Shown here: positions 59,645 to 64,000 of the stretch, in pieces | Layout of the letters: every line of letters starts with the position of its first letter | Numbering within the stretch: position 1 is the stretch's first letter | Origin: Phycisphaerae bacterium | GTDB taxonomy: Bacteria > Planctomycetota > Phycisphaerae > Sedimentisphaerales > UBA12454 | NCBI GenBank assembly: GCA_041652575.1 | Contig: JBAZHC010000002.1 | Span: 186,001-250,000, forward strand | Length of the DNA: 64,000 nt | Direction of reading: 5' to 3' | Position numbers and translations under genes: made by a program | The notes under the pieces: generated by a model | Told to the model about the DNA's origin: nothing | The model's input: the letters and a program-made list of their open reading frames with translations, nothing else | Database searches by the model: none

Positions 59645-60928
59645 TCAATCCGTTTTGCGACTTGTGGCCAGTCGGCCAAGAGCATGGCCATACTTTTGGT
59701 TGGTTGCGCGCAGAATCTCTGTAAAACGCTTGTGATGAGGTGGTCGCACATTTTGAATAACCTCGGTGTCCTCAGCGAGCATTTTAAGATATGCCTGATA
59801 AGCGTAGATACGATCCCGCCGTTTACCAGTGATTTCATGGAGAACACCGGCTTGGCACAGGGCATCGATTGCTTTGGAGGCAGTCGGCTTTGTGGTCTTA
59901 AGCAACTTCATGGCCATCGACATGGTAACAATGGGATGTTCAACCAGCTGGTCCAGCAGTCGAATGGCACATACCGTTGCCGATGTATTATGGGTAACAG
60001 TCTGACGGTCCTTGCCCATCAGAGTAAATATACGGCGAGCAGTGTCAACCGCATTGTCAGCAGATTCCTGCACACACGACAGGAAAAACGCCGTCCATCC
60101 TTCCCAGTCGCCGGCAGTTCTGACTTCGCTAAGGCGACGATAATATTCTTGACGATGCCGCTTGAAGGCCAAACTCAGATACAGCAGTGGCGAGGTAAGC
60201 AAGCCCCAGTGTTCCAGCAGCAGTGTAATCAGGAGTCGACCAATACGACCATTGCCATCCAGGAATGGATGAATCGTCTCAAATTGCACGTGGACAAGTC
60301 CTGCGCGTACCAGTGGTGGCAGCGAATCTTTGTCGTGAATCCATCGTTCCATCGCCGCAAGCAACTCGGGCACTGCTTCAGGTGGCGGCGGGACAAAATG
60401 CGCAGTACCGGGACGGCTTGCACCTATCCAGTTTTGCGAACGGCGAATAGTACCGGGTTGTTTGTCGGCACCTCTGACACCTTGCATCAGATGTTCGTGA
60501 ATCTTGCACAGCAGGCGAGTACACAAGGGGAGTCCTTTTGGACGGACCAACTCAGAGCGGGCAAATGCCAGGGCTTCGACGTAATTGCAGACTTCCTCTA
60601 CTTCAGCAGGCATATCGGATTGGCGAGTAGCCTCATAGGTAAGGACATCCTGCAAGGTTGCCTGTGTGCCTTCGATTTGCGAGGAAATAACCGCCTCTTT
60701 TCGGACAAAACCATACAAGAACCATTCCTCGCTGGGAACTAGGGCACCTGCAACTTCCAGACGGGCCAGGGCTGCAACAGCGTTTGTATGCAATTTATCC
60801 AAGTTACCTTCGATACGCAGGGACGGTTTTTGGGGTGGCAAAGAAGATGGAATAAAGGCTCGGACTTTCTCTGCCTCGACCACGGTAGTCTTATATGTGC
60901 CTGTTATGCGTGCCATAGTTGGTATCAT
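59645..60928 (-). CDS. Fic-domain protein (AMPylator-type) with N-terminal inhibitory motif
   Basis: About 427 residues from ATG 60928 (ATG 60916 is an alternative). An N-terminal Fic_N-like region contains SSQIEGT, matching the autoinhibitory motif (S/T)xxxE(G/N). The catalytic motif HPFLDGNGRIGR is intact. The last ~120 residues include a winged helix (TTKPTASKAIDALCQAGVL). Fic enzymes transfer AMP or related groups to target proteins. It runs opposite to its neighbours and is flanked by 21-bp direct repeats inside a methyltransferase gene end, so it is recent cargo. Confidence 0.93.
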   Translation of the reverse strand: MIPTMARITGTYKTTVVEAEKVRAFIPSSLPPQKPSLRIEGNLDKLHTNAVAALARLEVAGALVPSEEWFLYGFVRKEAVISSQIEGTQATLQDVLTYEATRQSDMPAEVEEVCNYVEALAFARSELVRPKGLPLCTRLLCKIHEHLMQGVRGADKQPGTIRRSQNWIGASRPGTAHFVPPPPEAVPELLAAMERWIHDKDSLPPLVRAGLVHVQFETIHPFLDGNGRIGRLLITLLLEHWGLLTSPLLYLSLAFKRHRQEYYRRLSEVRTAGDWEGWTAFFLSCVQESADNAVDTARRIFTLMGKDRQTVTHNTSATVCAIRLLDQLVEHPIVTMSMAMKLLKTTKPTASKAIDALCQAGVLHEITGKRRDRIYAYQAYLKMLAEDTEVIQNVRPPHHKRFTEILRATNQKYGHALGRLATSRKTD

Positions 60929-61015
60929 TTCCTTTCCCAATGGAATTCACTAGTAAAGACATCTTATCTATCATCGGCTGTTAGTCAAGGATTCTTTACT
61001 ACTAATTTTTGTGAT

Positions 61016-61084
61016 GAATTTACTGGCCAGAAGGCAAAACTGATCAACGAGAAAGCCCCAGTCGATGCCGGGGCTAGTGAGGTA
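61016..61084 (+). pseudogene. Displaced 3' end of the methyltransferase gene
   Basis: EFTGQKA repeats the methyltransferase's own text and continues to KLINEKAPVDAGASEVK-stop, a plausible native C-terminus. No start or RBS precedes it. It marks the right junction of the Fic insertion. Confidence 0.7.
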
Positions 61085-61098
61085 AAGTAATGGTTGCA

Positions 61099-61584
61099 TT
61101 ATTTGGCCAATTCAAACTTGCCACGCTCGGTTTTGCGGAATCTGGATTCAGCTCCTTTTTTCTTAATTTCAGTTGTAATGGCGCTGTAGATAGTGGCCGC
61201 CGGCGTCTTGCCATCGGTTTTCCAGTATCCTTTTTCCAGCATTTGCTTGACCATCTCCTGACAATTAAGCGGCTGGGCGGCTTCCTGGAGAACCTTTACC
61301 GCCGCACTCAAGCCGCCTGTTTGCGTTGTGTTGCGTTCTTTATTGGTGGTTGCCTCATTGCTTGGCTTGGCAGGATTCTTTTTGCCACACGCCGCGGTGG
61401 CGGTTTCGGGATTATACAGACCACAGAGGCGGTCGGCGGATTTGATGAGGACCTCCTTATTGGTGTTGACGTTGACGCCAATCCAGTGTCCGTTTTCGTC
61501 CTCTCGCATGATGCGAATACCAATTGTATTCTTGCCAATCTTTGTGGCGTAGATGTTGCCGATTTTGATGTCTGTTTTCTTCAT
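61099..61584 (-). CDS. HARE-HTH domain phage protein
   Basis: 161 residues. Residues ~1-50 are a small beta-rich domain (IKIGNIYATKIGKNTIGIRI). Residues ~90-160 are a HARE-HTH winged helix: LSAAVKVLQEAAQPLNCQEM, KPAATIY-like (KTPAATIYSAITTEIKKKGA) and RFRKTERGKFEL. HARE-HTH is thought to recognise modified or nicked DNA and is common in planctomycetes. The gene is the last of a minus-strand run of small phage genes. Confidence 0.8.
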   Translation of the reverse strand: MKKTDIKIGNIYATKIGKNTIGIRIMREDENGHWIGVNVNTNKEVLIKSADRLCGLYNPETATAACGKKNPAKPSNEATTNKERNTTQTGGLSAAVKVLQEAAQPLNCQEMVKQMLEKGYWKTDGKTPAATIYSAITTEIKKKGAESRFRKTERGKFELAK

Positions 61585-61605
61585 GGTACGCTTCCTTTCA
61601 AAAAA

Positions 61606-61809
61606 TTAATCGTTTACGGGAATAGTTACAATGCGACCACCATGGTCGCACAGATATGCAAATTCAACTCTCGCCTCTTCAAGCCGACCAGCGGGATCTT
61701 CACTTACAACCATACGTTTGCCGTTGATAAGAATTGCCTCGCCGCCCTCGGCTGCTGCGTGGCTCATGGCTTGGTGTGCTGTCTCAAATTCAATTGCTTT
61801 GAACTTCAT
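61606..61809 (-). CDS. Small phage protein, unknown
   Basis: 67 residues: MKFKAIEFETAHQAMSHAAA and ILINGKRMVVSEDPAGRLEE. Compact alpha-beta pattern, no motif recognised. It lies in a co-directional cluster of small genes with spacings of 12-21 bp. Confidence 0.65.
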   Translation of the reverse strand: MKFKAIEFETAHQAMSHAAAEGGEAILINGKRMVVSEDPAGRLEEARVEFAYLCDHGGRIVTIPVND

Positions 61810-61821
61810 GGCTCGGTCTCC

Positions 61822-61998
61822 CTATCTGCTCTGGACAACCGTGATTTGAAATTCACTGCCATCACCGGTTCGGACAACAAGTCCGTTATTTCGGGTGAGC
61901 ATCCCGGCTTCATCATATGTCATTACCGACCTAACATCGTCCTGTTCGGCCAGTGCTTGCTGTATCGTTTCAGCCATCATTTTTTCGTTAATAACCAT
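61822..61998 (-). CDS. Small phage protein, unknown
   Basis: 58 residues from ATG 61998 with AGGGGCAGAACC upstream: MVINEKMMAETIQQALAEQD, VMTYDEAGMLTRNNGLVVRT and EFQITVVQSR. A one-domain acidic protein with no known family that I recognise. Its phasing with its neighbours supports it. Confidence 0.6.
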   Translation of the reverse strand: MVINEKMMAETIQQALAEQDDVRSVMTYDEAGMLTRNNGLVVRTGDGSEFQITVVQSR

Positions 61999-62013
61999 GG
62001 TTCTGCCCCTTTC

Positions 62014-62172
62014 TTATTTAACTTCTTGGCAATAGGTCATTTTGACGACCATCTGTTTTGGTTGGTTTGGTTTTGGTTTGATAACGTTGATATCGTAGCG
62101 GCCATCTGTGTAAACGCCAACTACTCTGCCGCGAACTCCTTTGAATTTGCCTTTTGTGATTTCGATCTTCAT
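62014..62172 (-). CDS. Small KOW-like phage protein
   Basis: 52 residues: MKIEITKGKFKGVRGRVVGV then YTDGRYDINVIKPKPNQP. The GxFKGxxGxV pattern resembles a KOW motif, which binds nucleic acid. It overlaps the upstream gene by 4 bp (62169-62172), so translation is coupled. Confidence 0.6.
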   Translation of the reverse strand: MKIEITKGKFKGVRGRVVGVYTDGRYDINVIKPKPNQPKQMVVKMTYCQEVK

Positions 62173-62393
62173 TTGCTTGTCCTTTCGTTTTTCGTGTGGG
62201 TTAAATCTTCAAGTGATTCCTGGATTTGTTTTTCTGATATGCCGCTGTACAACGCCAGTGCCCTTATAAGCTCTCTTCGGGCATCAACCGGTGAGCCGGC
62301 ATTTGATTCTTTTGCAAGTTCGCACTCAAACCATCCGAGCAGGTTGGCGATGTCGAATTTGGCTTTTCTATGTTCTTCGTTTGCGTTTGCCAT
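62169..62393 (-). CDS. Small helical phage protein, unknown
   Basis: 74 residues: KFDIANLLGWFECELAKES and DARRELIRALALYSGISEKQ, mostly helical and acidic. The start is preceded by AAAGGAACA. First gene of the minus-strand small-gene run. The 62394-62525 gap must hold divergent promoters. Confidence 0.6.
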   Translation of the reverse strand: MANANEEHRKAKFDIANLLGWFECELAKESNAGSPVDARRELIRALALYSGISEKQIQESLEDLTHTKNERTSK

Positions 62394-62525
62394 TTTTTGT
62401 TCCTTTCAGAGCTTGTCCTCGCGAAGGCGGGGATTTATGCTCTATGTTGGTTACATACATCCATTTTGGCCAAAGCATAGCAAGTCAATTAGTCTATTAT
62501 TTTTGAAAATATGTGAGATTTTTTT

Positions 62526-62720
62526 ATGAACGAATCAAGCGATGTTAAACCTGTTAAACCACAGCTTAACCCTACGGCATTAACGGTGGAAATGGCCGCT
62601 AAGATGCTTGGAATCCAAATATATATTGTCCAGAAACATATCAAAGAAGGCATGCCTGTGTCGGCAGATGGAACGATTAATCTTGTTCATTACGGTGCAT
62701 GGCTTAATACCAGGCTTTAG
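62526..62720 (+). CDS. Small DNA-binding protein, terminase small subunit-like
   Basis: 64 residues. ALTVEMAAKMLGIQIYIVQK continues as HIKEGMPVSADGTINLVHYG, a helix-turn-helix of the Nu1/terminase-small type. It is directly upstream of the terminase large subunit, whose own N-terminus contains a similar sequence (QLRWQMNTAAYRIGNGRHIN). It probably recognises the packaging site. Confidence 0.65.
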   Translation: MNESSDVKPVKPQLNPTALTVEMAAKMLGIQIYIVQKHIKEGMPVSADGTINLVHYGAWLNTRL

Positions 62721-62735
62721 GCTTTTGGAATTTGG

Positions 62736-62756
62736 CTTTAGGAAAAAAACCTAAAG
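62736..62756. repeat. CTTTAGG hairpin between terminase genes
   Basis: CTTTAGG-AAAAAAA-CCTAAAG, flanked by further CTTTAGG/CCTAAAG-like units between 62714 and 62782. A simple palindromic repeat; a weak terminator is possible but there is no clear T-tract. Confidence 0.45.
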
Positions 62757-62801
62757 TCTAAAGCCCAGAACCCAAAGCCTAAGTGAGCGGAGCGAACGAA
62801 A

Positions 62802-64000
62802 ATGGCAATTGATGTAAATAATCTTTCGCAAATACAGCTTCTGCGTCTGATGAATGCAACGCCGTTGGGTAATGTACTTAGCCAGAACCAACTGCGTTGG
62901 CAGATGAACACAGCGGCATACCGCATCGGAAATGGCAGGCATATAAACCTGGTCCGGTATGTTTCATGGATGGCAAAAGAATATGAAAAACCCAAACCGC
63001 AAAAGCAATCCATTGAAGACTCCAGACTCAAAGACCTGCTTTCAAAGAACGCCGCCCGCAAAGCTTCACAGGACATTGGTGAAATACCAGCAATCGAAAA
63101 TGTAGAACGCCGGGAAAAAGCATGCAGCGATTTCAGGTTCTTCTGTGAGACATATTTCGCTGATGTATTTTATTTGCCGTGGTCGGATGACCATCTCCGC
63201 GTTATCGCCAAAATAGAGCAATCGGTTCTTCATGGCGGGCTGTTTGCATTTGCAATGCCTCGCGGCAGTGGTAAATCCGCCCTTACTCGCTCGGCTGCGA
63301 TATGGGCCATACTCATTGGAGCAAGGAAATATGTCTGTCTTATCGGAAGCGCTACCAGGCAATCTTTAAACCTTTTTCAAAGTGTCCAGGCTGCTATGCT
63401 TGGTAATAACCTGCTCCTGGCAGATTTTCCGGAAATTATTTATCCTATTCAGTGCCTTGAGAATTCTGCTCATAAACAGCGAGGCCAGAGATACAACGGC
63501 CAATTGACATACCCAGTCTGGGGAACGCATAAAATAGTTATTCCTACCATACCAGGAAGTATCGCATCAGGCTCTGTGATTACGGTCGATAGTCTGGACA
63601 GTAATATCAGGGGCCAGATTCATACAACCATGGATGGCAAGATTATTCGGCCAGATCTGGTTCTTATCGATGATCCGCAAACCAGAGAGTCTGCTAAATC
63701 ACTTGACCAGACCAATCAGAGACTAAGCACATTAAATGGTGATGTCCTTGGCATGGCAGGGCCGGGTAAGAAAATATCCGGTCTTCTTACCTGCACTAAG
63801 ATTTATTGCAATGACCTGGCCGACCAGCTGCTCGATTCCGAAAAGAATCCTGAATGGCAGGGCCAGTGCACTAAGATGGTTTATTCATTCCCAACCGACA
63901 GCAAACTGTGGGACCAGTACGAGCAGATTCGGGCAGATAGTCTCCGGGCCGGCAATGGTGGCAGGGAGGCAACAGAGTTTTATGTCGAGAACCGTGCTGC
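62802..64000 (+). CDS. Phage terminase large subunit, 3' truncated by window edge
   Basis: Open from ATG 62802 to the window end (~399 residues seen). After a ~65-residue N-terminal DNA-binding segment comes FRFFCETYFADVFYLPWSDD, the ATPase Walker A FAMPRGSGKSALTRSAAIWA, the C-loop region and the Walker B LVLIDDPQTRESAKS. The nuclease domain should lie past base 64000. It drives DNA packaging, so structural genes are expected further right. Confidence 0.92.
   Translation, partial: MAIDVNNLSQIQLLRLMNATPLGNVLSQNQLRWQMNTAAYRIGNGRHINLVRYVSWMAKEYEKPKPQKQSIEDSRLKDLLSKNAARKASQDIGEIPAIENVERREKACSDFRFFCETYFADVFYLPWSDDHLRVIAKIEQSVLHGGLFAFAMPRGSGKSALTRSAAIWAILIGARKYVCLIGSATRQSLNLFQSVQAAMLGNNLLLADFPEIIYPIQCLENSAHKQRGQRYNGQLTYPVWGTHKIVIPTIPGSIASGSVITVDSLDSNIRGQIHTTMDGKIIRPDLVLIDDPQTRESAKSLDQTNQRLSTLNGDVLGMAGPGKKISGLLTCTKIYCNDLADQLLDSEKNPEWQGQCTKMVYSFPTDSKLWDQYEQIRADSLRAGNGGREATEFYVENRA

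Noticed and set aside
59630..60742. 370-codon plus-strand frame
   Set aside because: Exactly antisense to the Fic gene, whose catalytic motif is intact.
61090..62529. Long plus-strand frame of 479 codons
   Set aside because: It lies antisense to five small phage genes that have ribosome sites and tight spacing. Its translation is rich in Phe, Cys and Leu with no domain.

Overview
The window looks like chromosomal DNA of a planctomycete-type bacterium, plausibly of the Phycisphaerae/Sedimentisphaerales side (inference). The pointers are an ECF sigma factor paired with a membrane protein carrying an 'H-X9-DG' pseudopilin-like C-terminus, a HARE-HTH protein, many GT-C and TPR membrane proteins, and short GC-rich palindromes that also sit inside genes.

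Region 1 (1-29.4 kb) is mostly housekeeping DNA: a nuclease, an ECF sigma/anti-sigma pair, a LipB-LipA fusion, PadR with a frameshifted partner, AsnA, an OmpA-like lipoprotein, prepilin peptidase, ArgG and a GH5 glycosidase. It holds two clusters of special interest. At 12.2-20.2 kb a seven-gene set resembles hydrogenase-4/complex I, but its large subunit lacks the NiFe cysteines, so it is an energy-converting hydrogenase-related (Ehr) complex. It is headed by an HTH-EIIA(Ntr) fusion regulator with a symmetric operator-like array over its promoter. At 21.5-25.3 kb a lysine 2,3-aminomutase, two ATP-grasp ligases and a GNAT acetyltransferase form a tight operon that may make a beta-lysine-containing small molecule. 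tRNA-Val and tRNA-Phe are also here.

Region 2 (29.5-44.4 kb) is an accessory island next to tRNA-Gly(CCC). Three decayed 3' ends of tyrosine-integrase genes bracket a DUF1016/YhcG-type nuclease and a TPR protein. A complete type I-C CRISPR-Cas operon follows (cas3-cas5c-cas8c with internal cas11c-cas7c-cas4-cas1-cas2), then an array of 36 repeats and 35 spacers. Four spacers are variants of one target and two others overlap.

Region 3 (44.4-64 kb, open at the right edge) is an integrated phage-like element beginning about 20 bp after the last CRISPR repeat. It carries integrase, a frameshifted excisionase, an XRE/ImmA pair, two overlapping genes of unknown function and a phage sigma-like factor. 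Two ~60-bp near-identical repeats point outward from this regulatory block, one toward int/xis and one toward replication genes, and are candidate promoters for the element's own sigma factor. The replication module contains a Sak4-like ATPase, DUF669, RusA, an SF2 helicase and a primase/DUF3987 protein, followed by a candidate origin. Next come a lipoprotein, a ParB-domain methyltransferase whose 3' end appears to have been interrupted by a Fic gene, a set of small reverse-strand phage genes, a small DNA-binding protein and the terminase large subunit cut by the window end. A PIN toxin-antitoxin pair lies within the replication module.

All assignments come from reading motifs in the sequence; no database search was run.
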